In this document: in pieces, positions 7,358 to 15,667 of the stretch
Layout of the letters: each line of letters begins with the position of its first letter
Position numbering within the stretch: position 1 is the stretch's first letter
DNA from: Peptoniphilus_A sp050943655
Lineage (GTDB): Bacteria > Bacillota > Clostridia > Tissierellales > Peptoniphilaceae
Assembly (NCBI RefSeq): GCF_050943655.1
Contig: NZ_JBMNPQ010000025.1
Location: 1 to 21,307, forward strand
Reading direction: 5' to 3'
DNA length: 21,307 bases
Position numbers and translations under genes: made by a program
The notes under the pieces: generated by a model
What the model saw: only the letters and a program-made list of their open reading frames with translations
Told to the model about the DNA's origin: nothing
The model's database searches: none

Positions 7358-9109
7358 ATGAAAAAGAAAATTTTTTCAATTCTAGCTATCTTTTTGACAC
7401 TAGCAATGTTTGTTGGATGTACTCCAAACACTACATCTTACATGGATGCTACAAACAAAGTAAATAGCTGGAGCGGTTCGACTATAACAGGAAAATTCGA
7501 CTATGACTTCGAAGTTAAAGACCCAGAATCTAAAGAAACTGTAAGCATGAAGTTCCCTATCTCTTTCGAAGGTAAACAAGAAGGTATGGACAAAGCAGAA
7601 GTTACTATGAAGATGGATCTTAAAACTTTAAAAGCTTCTATGACAGAAAAAGGAATGAGCGAAGATGAGAAAAAAGAAATAAACGCTCTACCTGATAACA
7701 TGGATTTCAAAGTTTTTGTAAACAATGACAAAATGTATATCCAAAAAGATATCTTTGCATTTGCAAACCCAGATTCAGTTAAAGATATTAAGGAAGACTA
7801 CCTTGCAATATCAACAGCTGATGCAAGTGGCGGACTAAGTGCAAAAGCTATATCCTATCTAAATTCTGAAGAATTTAAAGCAGATATAATGAAACTTGTA
7901 GACACTGCACTTGGAGATTTCAAACCAACTGTAGATTACAAAGTTGATGGCAACACTTACACATTTAACGCAACATCAGATGAAATCATCGACAATGTAA
8001 TAAATGGTTCTAGCGAAATCGTTAAAAACTGGGACAAAGTTTCTGATAGCGTAGTAGCAATAGCTAAAAAACTTGAACCAACTATGACTGATGAAGACAT
8101 CAAAAACTTAAAAGACCTTAAAAACGAATATGACGAAGCAAAAATTAAAGAATCTGCAAAAGAATTTAAGGACATGCTAAAAGGTTCATCAATCTCTGAA
8201 AAGAGTACTTTTGAAGATGACAAATACACATCAGAAGTTAAATTAAACGTAAACTTTAACAACTTCATGAGCATAAAACTTACAGGAAGTGCTACACAAG
8301 TTAAAGATGAAAGTGTAAAAGTAAACTTCCCAACATCTGCAAAAGAAATCACTATGGAAGAATATCTACAAATGATGATGCCTCCTATGGACAATATCGT
8401 TACAGTAAGAGTTAATGGAGAAGACATCACTTTCGATGATCCAGAAGCTCTTCCAAAAATCATAAACGACAGAACAATGCTTGGCGCAAGAACATTCTAC
8501 GAAAAAATTGGCGCAAAAGTTGAATGGAACGGCAAAGCAAGAACTGTCACTGTTACTAAAGATAACGACAAAGTAGTATTAACTATAGATAGCGACAAAG
8601 CTCTAGTTAACGGTAAAGCTGCAAAACTAGACTCACCAGCAGTAATAATTAACGACAGAACTTACATCCCAGTAAGATTCGTATCAGAAGCATTCGGATA
8701 CAAAGTTAAATACACTGAAGATGAAGTTATGCCAACAGTTGATATCTATAACATAACTGATGAAGAACTATCTGCAAAGATTGCAGAAATTGAAAAAGAA
8801 GACAACTACAGAATGGTAGCTTCAATGCTAAGCGACATGAAGAGTGAAGAAGTTGAAAAACAAATCAAAGAATACTGGGAAGGCGAAGAGCAAACTAAAC
8901 TTCTAGAAGCAAAAAAAGAACTTGAATCTAACAAAGAACTTCTAGAAAAATATCAAAAAGAAGCTCAAGCAGAAGAAGAAAAAATTATGCCAGTAGAAGA
9001 AAAAGCTGAAGTTAAAGAAGAAAAAACTGAAAAAGCTGAAGATCCTGCAGCAAAAGTAGAAGACGCAGCTAAAAAAGTTATAGAAACTCTTTTCGCAGTA
9101 GTTAGATAA
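7358..9109 (+). CDS. Secreted lipoprotein with copper-amine-oxidase-N-type stalk domain
   Basis: A 583-residue surface lipoprotein. The start is the ATG at 7358 after AAGGAGG; an earlier in-frame ATG at 7337 lies ahead of that site and would spoil the signal peptide. The signal ends in a lipobox-like MFVGC with Cys21. Residues about 30-335 are a beta-rich region of alternating polar strands (MKFPISFEGKQEG, VKLNVNFNNFMSIKLTGSAT) that I do not recognise but which recalls LppX/DUF-type lipid or ligand carriers. Residues about 349-464 are a two-lobed stalk domain of the Cu_amine_oxidN1 type (VRVNGEDITF, INDRTMLGARTFYEKIGAKV, INDRTYIPVRFVSEAFGYKV). The last 110 residues are a Glu/Lys/Ala-rich coiled coil. 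The name does not imply amine oxidase activity: no catalytic domain is present. The likely role is in the cell envelope. Confidence 0.88.
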   Translation: MKKKIFSILAIFLTLAMFVGCTPNTTSYMDATNKVNSWSGSTITGKFDYDFEVKDPESKETVSMKFPISFEGKQEGMDKAEVTMKMDLKTLKASMTEKGMSEDEKKEINALPDNMDFKVFVNNDKMYIQKDIFAFANPDSVKDIKEDYLAISTADASGGLSAKAISYLNSEEFKADIMKLVDTALGDFKPTVDYKVDGNTYTFNATSDEIIDNVINGSSEIVKNWDKVSDSVVAIAKKLEPTMTDEDIKNLKDLKNEYDEAKIKESAKEFKDMLKGSSISEKSTFEDDKYTSEVKLNVNFNNFMSIKLTGSATQVKDESVKVNFPTSAKEITMEEYLQMMMPPMDNIVTVRVNGEDITFDDPEALPKIINDRTMLGARTFYEKIGAKVEWNGKARTVTVTKDNDKVVLTIDSDKALVNGKAAKLDSPAVIINDRTYIPVRFVSEAFGYKVKYTEDEVMPTVDIYNITDEELSAKIAEIEKEDNYRMVASMLSDMKSEEVEKQIKEYWEGEEQTKLLEAKKELESNKELLEKYQKEAQAEEEKIMPVEEKAEVKEEKTEKAEDPAAKVEDAAKKVIETLFAVVR

Positions 9110-9124
9110 AACTTTTAAAACTTT

Positions 9125-9153
9125 AAAGAGATCTCTTTTGGGGTCTCTTTTTT
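9125..9153 (+). terminator. Intrinsic terminator after the lipoprotein gene
   Basis: AAAGAGATC (9125-9133) pairs with GGTCTCTTT (9142-9150, one T-G pair), followed by more T. It ends only nine bases before the next start codon. Confidence 0.8.
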
Positions 9154-9162
9154 GGTGATTAC

Positions 9163-9456
9163 ATGAAAAAATTATTGATGTTTTTAATAGAGGCAGTAAT
9201 ACTGATACTTTTATTTAGCCTCTATGAATATTTAAAAAAACAGGATAGTCCCGTCATTAAAGTGCTCGTAAAACTTATACAAATTATTTTTATAATAATT
9301 GTAGCAGGACTTTATGTCCTAATGATTTGGGCGCTTTTGGGATACCTTAAAGAAGGAAACACAAAGGCCGTAATAAGTCTGTTGATACCAATAGTCTTGC
9401 TTACGATTTTTACAGGATTAAATATCTATCTTAGAATAAAAGATAGAGAAGATTAA
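9163..9456 (+). CDS. Small three-helix membrane protein, unknown function
   Basis: A 97-residue protein that is mostly hydrophobic. Helices lie near residues 4-22, 37-60 and 69-90, separated by short charged loops (KKQDSPVIK, LKEGNTK) and ending in RIKDRED. I recognise no family. The ATG at 9163 has only a weak GGTGAT ribosome site and sits nine bases after the terminator of the lipoprotein gene, so translation probably depends on readthrough. A terminator-like hairpin follows it, which supports a real gene end. Composition and codon use resemble the neighbours. Confidence 0.6.
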   Translation: MKKLLMFLIEAVILILLFSLYEYLKKQDSPVIKVLVKLIQIIFIIIVAGLYVLMIWALLGYLKEGNTKAVISLLIPIVLLTIFTGLNIYLRIKDRED

Positions 9457-9462
9457 AAAGAT

Positions 9463-9534
9463 AAAAATGATGTTTTTTGGAATTGAGATTTATTAGTTTT
9501 TAAAAAATCTCGATAAATTAGCATCATTTTTTTA
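9463..9534 (+). terminator. Long stem-loop, probable terminator
   Basis: AAAAATGATG (9463-9472) pairs with CATCATTTTT (9522-9531), with an inner GAGATTT / AAATCTC hairpin (9485-9491 / 9505-9511). The A-tract and T-tract ends would allow termination from either side. Confidence 0.65.
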
Positions 9535-9554
9535 TACTTTGTTTGGATGCTCTA

Positions 9555-9770
9555 TCAATTATCCTGAGCGATCACACAGTGCGAGTCGCCATGTATCCGG
9601 AAGGGTGAAGAATCTGCAACTTTAGGAGAAACAGCCTCATCGTCTTGATGAAAAAACGTCCACACTTCGTCATTCTGAGCGAAAGAAAATTCGCATGAAT
9701 TTTCTGAAGTTGAAGAATCTGCAAAGTAGTCTTGCGAGACCTAATCGTCTTAACGAAAAAGCGTGAAGGA
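9555..9770 (+). repeat. Two divergent solo left halves with tip inserts
   Basis: The first (from about 9560, ATCCTGAGCG) has a long irregular tip insert before GAAGAATCTGCAAC. The second (9668, CGTCATTCTGAGCG) has the palindromic tip AGAAAATTCGCATGAATTTT. Both continue into the usual inner segment (TCGTCTTGATGA and TCGTCTTAACGA). Right halves are missing. Confidence 0.7.
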
Positions 9771-9821
9771 CATAATAAAACTATCGGAAAACAGCCTAGG
9801 ACCCTGTCGTCACCTCTTACT

Positions 9822-10003
9822 CGTCATCCCGAGCGACAGTCGAAAGATCTGCAAAGCATTCGAGCGAGAACTATTCGTCTTAACGAAATAACGTAAAGAA
9901 GAATGACTCCAAGACACTTTAATATCAAAACGACAACACATCGCTCCCGCGGCCCTACAGATCCTTCGACGCGGAAAATAAATTTTCCTTGCTCAGGATG
10001 ACG
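9822..10003 (+). repeat. Full palindromic element F3
   Basis: Left CGTCATCCCGAGCG, right GCTCAGGATGACG, with the same GGAAAATAAATTTTCC right-tip insert as F1. Confidence 0.85.
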
Positions 10004-10082
10004 TTGGATGGTGTAGTTTCCTATTTAAAGCCGATAAATCATAGGCACAGTCACAAATTACTCGGGCAATAACTTATACACT

Positions 10083-10158
10083 CCGTCATCCCGAGCGTTA
10101 GTCGAGGGATCTGCAAAGTGCTCGAGCGAGAACTAATCGTCTTAATGAGAAAACCTAA
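10083..10158 (+). repeat. Left half of an interrupted palindromic element
   Basis: CGTCATCCCGAGCG through TCGTCTTAATGAGAAAACC, preceded by the same 50-base GGCACAG module as the copy at 3894. The element is interrupted by the 325 bp repeat; a matching right half resumes at 10505. Confidence 0.8.
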
Positions 10159-10485
10159 AGGTTAAACCGTAAATAACTTAATTTCAAAACTGCGTTTTGG
10201 GTTTCCTTTTGCGAGGAAGGGAAGGGGGCTTCCGCTAATCCGCTGCGATTGTCCCCTTCCCTCTCCTCGCGCACCAACCTAACCCCCAACGCCCACTTCG
10301 GACAACGTGTTGAACTTATCTGGCTATTTAGTACTCCGCAAAAAACCTAAATTTCATAACTCGCAGGCTGTAATTTTTGTTAAATTTATTCTTTATTACT
10401 ATTTTTTTAAAATTGAAATGTTTGTTGTGGTTCGCTCAAACAAATGAAATTTTTAACGGCTTTTTGCGAAACTCATCTGCCTCAT
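10159..10485. repeat. About 325 bp repeat with two stem-loops, copy 2
   Basis: Closely similar along its length to 3969-4293. The first stem is GCGAGGAAGGGAAGGGG (10211-10227) with 10253-10270, which has one extra base compared with copy 1. The second stem is CGCAAAAAACC (10337-10347) with GGCTTTTTGCG (10458-10468), one mismatch. No credible gene is seen. Confidence 0.85.
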
Positions 10486-10504
10486 ATCACTCCAAACCTC
10501 TTTC

Positions 10505-10593
10505 TCATCAAGACGACAACACATCGCTCCCACGACTCTACAGATCCTTCGACTGCGCCTCATGCTTCGCATTCGCCTCCGCTCAGGATGACG
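10505..10593 (+). repeat. Right half of the interrupted palindromic element
   Basis: Runs from CATCAAGACGACAACACATC to CGCTCAGGATGACG. The tip insert TGCGCCTCATGCTTCGCATT is of the same type as in the element at 17687. It resumes at the point where an uninterrupted element continues after its centre. Confidence 0.8.
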
Positions 10594-10655
10594 CCCAATG
10601 GGGTCTTTTCCCGATATCATAATGAAATTGTCTACACTCGTTGTTGTCTTTTGCC

Positions 10656-10853
10656 CGTCATCTTGAGCGAGAGCTTTGCTCGAGTCGAAAGATCTGCAAA
10701 GTGATCTTGCGAGAACTAATTGTCTTAAGGAAATAACGTAATGGAGAAACACCCCAGAACTCGTTCTAGTTAAGACGACAACACATCGCTCCCACGACCC
10801 TATAGATCCTTCGACTCCGTCGTCGCATAGCTCCTCCTCCGCTCAGGATGACG
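10656..10853 (+). repeat. Full palindromic element F4
   Basis: CGTCATCTTGAGCG with tip AGAGCTTTGCTC on the left; CGCTCAGGATGACG on the right. Its centre pairs well: the right-half TTAAGACGACA is the complement of TGTCTTAA on the left with little change. The upstream 65 bases match those before the element at 17989. Confidence 0.85.
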
Positions 10854-10861
10854 GTGGGGTA

Positions 10862-11048
10862 GGTCATCCCGAGCGACAGTCGAGGGATCTGCAAAGTAGC
10901 CTTGCGAGAACTAATCGTCTTAATGAAATAACGTATAGGTGAATTACTTCAATACATAACTTGGCCAAAACGACAACACATCGCTCCCATGACCCTACAG
11001 ATCCTTCGACTCCGTCGTCGCAAAGCTCCTCCTCCGCTCAGGATGACG
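10862..11048 (+). repeat. Full palindromic element F5
   Basis: Starts GGTCATCCCGAGCG nine bases after F4 and ends CGCTCAGGATGACG, so the two form a tandem pair. Confidence 0.85.
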
Positions 11049-11127
11049 CCCAATGTGGCATTCTCCATATAAAGTCGATAAATCATAGGCACAGTCACAA
11101 ATTACTTGAGACACAACCATTACACTC

Positions 11128-11311
11128 CGTCATCTTGAGCGAGCGTGAAACGCGAGTCGAAAGATCTGCACATTTAGGAGAAACAGTCTATGCGTCTTAA
11201 TGAGAAAACCTAAAGAAGAATGACTCCAAAACACTTTCATATCAAAACGACAACACATCGCTCCCACAACCCTACAGATCCTTCGACTCACTTCGTTCGC
11301 TCAGGATGACG
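11128..11311 (+). repeat. Full palindromic element F6
   Basis: The left tip insert GAGCGTGAAACGCGAG is self-complementary (GCGT GAA ACGC). The right tip is the short ACTCACTTCGTTCGCTCAGG. A GGCACAG module precedes it at 11088. Confidence 0.85.
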
Positions 11312-11318
11312 TTGGAGA

Positions 11319-11385
11319 GGTCATCCCAAGCGTCAGCCGAGGAATCTGCAAACCCCACCAAACAACCTAATCGTCTTAACAAGCA
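11319..11385 (+). repeat. Decayed solo left half
   Basis: GGTCATCCCAAGCG, AGCCGAGGAATCTGC and AATCGTCTTAACAAG remain; no right half. Beyond it, up to the promoter at 11501, the DNA is AT-rich and I see nothing else. Confidence 0.7.
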
Positions 11386-11500
11386 TAAAAAGTATAAATT
11401 ATTCTAAATTTTTTCTCTAAATTCCCCAAATAATTTCACGCTCCATAGTCCTAACTAAATGCACGAATTTAAATACATCGCATTAACATTAGTTATTAGA

Positions 11501-11529
11501 TTGACAAAAAAGTTTATCTTTGTTAATAT
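11501..11529 (+). promoter_or_regulatory. Promoter of the M14 carboxypeptidase gene
   Basis: Consensus TTGACA (11501-11506), a 17-base spacer and TAATAT (11524-11529), with a TG extended -10 at 11521-11522. The leader to the ATG is about 40 bases. Confidence 0.7.
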
Positions 11530-11576
11530 AGTCTTAGATAGGATATCGTTTTATTATATTTAAAGGGGGTATTAAA

Positions 11577-12989
11577 ATGAAAAAATTCTTATCCATGTTA
11601 TTAGCAATTGTCATGGTAGTATCGATGATAATTCCAGTTAGTGCAGGTTCAAAAAAAGAACTTGACTTTAAAGATAGGCATACATTTGCAGAAGTTGAAT
11701 CTACACTAAAAGATTTGTCCAAAGATTATTCGACAATTACTGAACTATTCTCTTTAGGTACAACTTGGAGAGAAAATAATATTTGGTGTTTAAAAATCAC
11801 AAACAAATCAATTGATGACAGCAAAAAAACTGGCATTGCAGTTATTGCAAACATCCACGGTGGCGAACAAGAGGCTGGAGAATCTGCTCTTTATTCAGCT
11901 GTAACTCTATGCAAAGAGTCAACAACTAAAGAAATAAAAGAGATTTTAGATAATTATATTATCTACATTGTTCCAGTAATGAACCCTGATGGATACATTC
12001 AATCTTTCGTACTTAACAACAGACCAAATCTTCACCCAACTGATCACAATGGCAACGGAGTTTCTTTCTCTGACCCTTACACAGACATAAACGGCGATGG
12101 ATTTATTTCTACTATTTATAAAGGAACTAAAGACACTAAAGAAGCTGACAGAGAAAAAATCGGCATGGAAAGTCCTGACTGGGATAAAAACGGAAAACTT
12201 GGCGATGACCCAAGAACTAGTGGAATCGACTTAAACAGAACTTTCAACTACAATTATGGAAGATATGACATTGAAACTGATCCTGAAATAAATAAAGAAT
12301 CAAAGAGCGTTGTGGGAAGCGATGCAACTACAACTAATGGCAATGGAAAAGCCGGCGGAACTGAACCTGAAGTTAAAGCTATTCAAAACTTCTTTGCAAA
12401 ATATCCTGTTGATGCTATGACAACAGTTCACACTGGACAACAATCTGTTCTATATCCATGGTGCTACAGAGCATATGACCCTAACAATGAATTGGACGAC
12501 CAAATTCCACACATGAAAGCAGTTTCTGAAAAACTTGCAAAAATCTACACAGATTATACTGGAAGAAACTTCTATTCTAAACAATCTCACTCAGATTATC
12601 CAACATCTGCTGAAATGATTGACTACACTTATGGAAGACACAGAATTAATTCTTACACAATTGAAGTTTATGGACCTGGAATGAGCGATCCTAATTCTGA
12701 CGACATTTATTACAGAAGCTTGTGGAACAACAAACTTCCTGAAACAAAATGGCAATTCTATGACCAAAAACAAATTAAAGAAGAACTTAAACTTGATCCA
12801 GATTCTCTTGGTTTAAAGAAAGGCGAAGGTCTTTGGTTTAAGACTGACGCACGTGCACAAATGTCTGGCAAGGCTCCAACTGATCAAGATGTAATGGTTA
12901 AAGGATTCTACGAAGTTCTAATCGAACTTATTAAGAGTGAAGAGCCTGGCGGAAACAACAACTACGTTTTGCCAGAATACATGAAATAA
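11577..12989 (+). CDS. Secreted M14-family zinc carboxypeptidase
   Basis: An extracellular metallocarboxypeptidase that removes C-terminal residues from peptides. The 470-residue protein starts at the ATG at 11577 after AGGGGG. It has a signal peptide of about 23 residues (likely cut after VSA). The zinc ligands are visible as HGGE (His94, Glu97) and His285 in MTTVHTGQQ. The substrate-binding Arg region is SGIDLNRTFN (Arg221) and the catalytic Glu is Glu363 in NSYTIEVYG. Calcium-loop-like stretches (DHNGNG, DINGDGF, DKNGKLGDD) precede the Arg motif, as in many bacterial M14 enzymes. The zinc ligands, the Arg and the Glu are all present, so it should be active. It has its own promoter and terminator and probably supplies amino acids from peptides. 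No cell-wall anchor is seen, so it should be released. Confidence 0.92.
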   Translation: MKKFLSMLLAIVMVVSMIIPVSAGSKKELDFKDRHTFAEVESTLKDLSKDYSTITELFSLGTTWRENNIWCLKITNKSIDDSKKTGIAVIANIHGGEQEAGESALYSAVTLCKESTTKEIKEILDNYIIYIVPVMNPDGYIQSFVLNNRPNLHPTDHNGNGVSFSDPYTDINGDGFISTIYKGTKDTKEADREKIGMESPDWDKNGKLGDDPRTSGIDLNRTFNYNYGRYDIETDPEINKESKSVVGSDATTTNGNGKAGGTEPEVKAIQNFFAKYPVDAMTTVHTGQQSVLYPWCYRAYDPNNELDDQIPHMKAVSEKLAKIYTDYTGRNFYSKQSHSDYPTSAEMIDYTYGRHRINSYTIEVYGPGMSDPNSDDIYYRSLWNNKLPETKWQFYDQKQIKEELKLDPDSLGLKKGEGLWFKTDARAQMSGKAPTDQDVMVKGFYEVLIELIKSEEPGGNNNYVLPEYMK

Positions 12990-13002
12990 ATAAGTGTAAA
13001 AG

Positions 13003-13030
13003 TCCCCAACACGTTTGGGGATTTTGTTTT
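13003..13030 (+). terminator. Intrinsic terminator after the carboxypeptidase gene
   Basis: TCCCCAA and TTGGGGA pair around a five-base loop, followed by TTTTGTTTT. Confidence 0.85.
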
Positions 13031-13071
13031 GTAAAATTTAAAAATGCCTACAAAACCAGTAGGGTTTATGG

Positions 13072-13119
13072 TAATATATAGTAGACTTTAGAATAAAAAA
13101 TAATATTTTACTACTATAT
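13072..13119 (+). promoter_or_regulatory. Inverted repeat upstream of nrdA, possible NrdR operator and -10 region
   Basis: ATATAGTAG (13076-13084) and its exact complement CTACTATAT (13111-13119) lie 26 bases apart, ending 9 bases before the start codon. The first arm overlaps candidate -10 boxes (TAATAT 13072-13077, TATAGT 13077-13082). NrdR boxes are paired AT-rich sites with a TATA-type core upstream of nrd genes, so these may be diverged boxes, but neither matches the usual palindromic consensus fully. No good -35 is seen. Confidence 0.35.
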
Positions 13120-13128
13120 GGGGGATAT

Positions 13129-15657
13129 ATGAAAATTTTAAAAAGAGACAAGAGGACCGTTGATTTCGATCACTTGAAGATAAAAAATGCAATCGAAAAG
13201 GCCTTTAGATCTATAAATAAAGATTACAAATCGGAAGACATCGAAAGATACGCACTAGAAATTAGGGACACATTATCATCAAGATACGATCCCAAAAACC
13301 CACCGACTGTGGAAGAGATTCAAGATTTAGTTGAGCTAAAATTAATCGACGAAAAGCACATTGATGTTGTTCGTTCTTTTATTTTGTACAGAAATAGACA
13401 CACTGAAGAGCGCCTAATAATTGACGAGTTTGGCAAGTTTATAAAGGACGAAAAACTCCTAAACATCTTAAGGGATGTCAGAAAAAATTACACTGGCAAA
13501 GAATATTCACTGGATAATTTGTACAGAAAATTTGAATCCTTCGTAAAAGAAGGCGAAGAAGAGGAAAATTATCTAAATGAACTGATAAAAGCAGCCAGCG
13601 AGCTCACAACAAAGGACGCACCGAAGTGGGAATTTATCGCGGCAATATTTTTAAATTATGATTTAAACAAAAATATCAAAAAGAATTTAGAAAACTACGG
13701 CATAAATAACTTCTACGAAAAAATTAAATTTTTGACAGAAAAGGGACTTTATGGCGAATATATTTTAGAAAATTATTCAAAAGAAGAAATTCTAGAACTA
13801 GAAGATTATATCGACAACTCACGCAACGCACTTCTAAACTACTCTGGACTTGACCTTTTAATCAAGAGATATGTAATAAGAAGCCACGAGGGCCATCTCG
13901 TTGAGACTGTGCAGGAGATGTTTATGGGAATTGCAATGCACCTTGCCATTCCAGAAGAAAATAAAATGTACTGGGCGAAAAAGTTCTACGACATTTACTC
14001 AACTCTAAAAGTAACTGTCGCAACGCCTACAATGTCTAATGCGAGAAAGCCTTATAACCAGCTTTCATCTTGCTTTATCGACACAGTGCCTGACACATTA
14101 AAGGGAATTTATCGCTCAATCGATAACTTTGCCCAAATCTCAAAGCACGGTGGCGGAATGGGACTCTACTTTGGAAAAGTTAGAGCAACGGGATCTGATA
14201 TCCGTGGATTTAAGGGAGTTGCAGGAGGCGTAATAAGATGGATTAAACTTGCAAATGACACAGCCGTTGCTGTTGATCAGCTTGGAGTTCGCCAAGGCTC
14301 TGTTGCATGCTATCTCGACGCATGGCACAAGGACATTCCAGAATTTTTGCAACTTAGAACAAATAACGGGGACGACAGAATGAAGGCTCACGACATCTTC
14401 CCTGCAGTTAGCTATCCAAACTTATTCTTCGAACTTGCAGAAAAGGACATAAACGCAACTTGGTATCTCTTCGACCCACACGAAATCTTGACTAAAAAAG
14501 GCTTTGCACTTGAAGACTATTATGGAGAAGAGTGGGAAGAAAAGTACAGAGAATGTATCGAAGACGAAAGCATCTCAAGACGTGAAATTAGCGTAAAGGA
14601 CCTCGTTCGTCTAATAATTAAATCACTAACTGAGACTGGAACACCTTTTGCATTTTATAGAGACAATGTAAACGAAATGAATCCAAACAAGCACGTGGGC
14701 ATGATTTATAGCTCAAACCTATGCACAGAAATTATGCAAAACATGAGCCCTATCGAGACAATTTCTACAACAATCGAAACAGAAGATGGCGACGAAGTTG
14801 TAGTAACAAAGACAAAGCCTGGCGACTTTGTAGTATGTAACCTTGCATCCCTTGTGCTTGGAAATATAAATATAGAAGATGATGACGAGCTAAAAGATGT
14901 AGTTAGAACTACTGTTAGAGCTCTCGATAATGTGATAGACTTAAATTACTATCCAATACCTTATGCAAAAGTTACAAATAGGAAGTACCGTTCAATTGGA
15001 CTTGGAACTAGTGGATATCACCACGCACTTGCCAAGGCGGGCATTGCCTTTACTGACGAAGAAGAGCACATCAAGTGGGCGGATGATTTGTACGAAAGAA
15101 TAAATTATCACGCAATCAGTGCCTCCAATGAAATCGCAAAAGAAAAGGGCTCCTATGACTTTTTCGAAGGTTCAGATTGGGATAATGGAGATTACTTCGA
15201 GCTTCGTGGATATAATGATAAGAAGTGGAACGAACTTAGAAAGAGCGTGCACGAGGGAGGACTAAGAAACGGATACATCATGGCAGTTGCACCAACTGGC
15301 TCAACATCAATAATCGCTGCAACAACAGCAGGAGTTGACCCTGTAATGAAGAGATACTTCTTGGAAGAAAAGAAGGGCTCAATACTTCCACGAGTTGCAC
15401 CAGACCTCAGCCCACAAACTTTCTGGCTATATGAAAACGCCCACGAAATCGACCAACACATTTTAATAAAAGCAGCAGCTGCGCGTCAAAGACATATTGA
15501 CCAGTCGCAATCAATTAACTTCTATATAACAACAGACTTCACAATGCGTAGAGTCCTAAACCTTTATATAGACGCAGCAAAGAGCAAATTAAAATCAGTT
15601 TACTATGTTAGAAGTAAATCTCTTGAAGTAGAAGATTGTGATTATTGTGCATCTTAA
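13129..15657 (+). CDS. nrdA: Class I ribonucleoside-diphosphate reductase, alpha subunit
   Basis: Reduces ribonucleotides to deoxyribonucleotides in the cytoplasm, using a radical passed from the beta subunit. The 842-residue protein begins with an ATP-cone (residues about 1-95, MKILKRDKRTVDFDH to FILYRNRHTEER), the allosteric activity site. The catalytic barrel shows the paired cysteines Cys315 (QLSSCFID) and Cys570 (VVCNLASL), and the thiyl-radical centre NLCTE (Asn530, Cys532, Glu534). The C-terminal swinging-arm cysteines are Cys837 and Cys840 (EDCDYCAS), a CxxC form. The ATP-cone and absence of nrdI favour class Ia (nrdA); some annotations would say nrdE. The ATG at 13129 follows GGGGGA. 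nrdB starts 10 bases after the stop, within one operon. Confidence 0.95.
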   Translation: MKILKRDKRTVDFDHLKIKNAIEKAFRSINKDYKSEDIERYALEIRDTLSSRYDPKNPPTVEEIQDLVELKLIDEKHIDVVRSFILYRNRHTEERLIIDEFGKFIKDEKLLNILRDVRKNYTGKEYSLDNLYRKFESFVKEGEEEENYLNELIKAASELTTKDAPKWEFIAAIFLNYDLNKNIKKNLENYGINNFYEKIKFLTEKGLYGEYILENYSKEEILELEDYIDNSRNALLNYSGLDLLIKRYVIRSHEGHLVETVQEMFMGIAMHLAIPEENKMYWAKKFYDIYSTLKVTVATPTMSNARKPYNQLSSCFIDTVPDTLKGIYRSIDNFAQISKHGGGMGLYFGKVRATGSDIRGFKGVAGGVIRWIKLANDTAVAVDQLGVRQGSVACYLDAWHKDIPEFLQLRTNNGDDRMKAHDIFPAVSYPNLFFELAEKDINATWYLFDPHEILTKKGFALEDYYGEEWEEKYRECIEDESISRREISVKDLVRLIIKSLTETGTPFAFYRDNVNEMNPNKHVGMIYSSNLCTEIMQNMSPIETISTTIETEDGDEVVVTKTKPGDFVVCNLASLVLGNINIEDDDELKDVVRTTVRALDNVIDLNYYPIPYAKVTNRKYRSIGLGTSGYHHALAKAGIAFTDEEEHIKWADDLYERINYHAISASNEIAKEKGSYDFFEGSDWDNGDYFELRGYNDKKWNELRKSVHEGGLRNGYIMAVAPTGSTSIIAATTAGVDPVMKRYFLEEKKGSILPRVAPDLSPQTFWLYENAHEIDQHILIKAAAARQRHIDQSQSINFYITTDFTMRRVLNLYIDAAKSKLKSVYYVRSKSLEVEDCDYCAS

Positions 15658-15667
15658 AGGAGAAAAT

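Noticed and set aside
10377..10752. Open reading frames on both strands within the repeats
   Set aside because: They run across palindromic elements and the 325 bp repeat, overlap each other on both strands, lack ribosome sites and give low-complexity Ser/Arg-rich products.
10961..11200. 79-codon open frame on +
   Set aside because: It spans F5 and part of F6, has no ribosome site, and the same bases are explained by the repeats.
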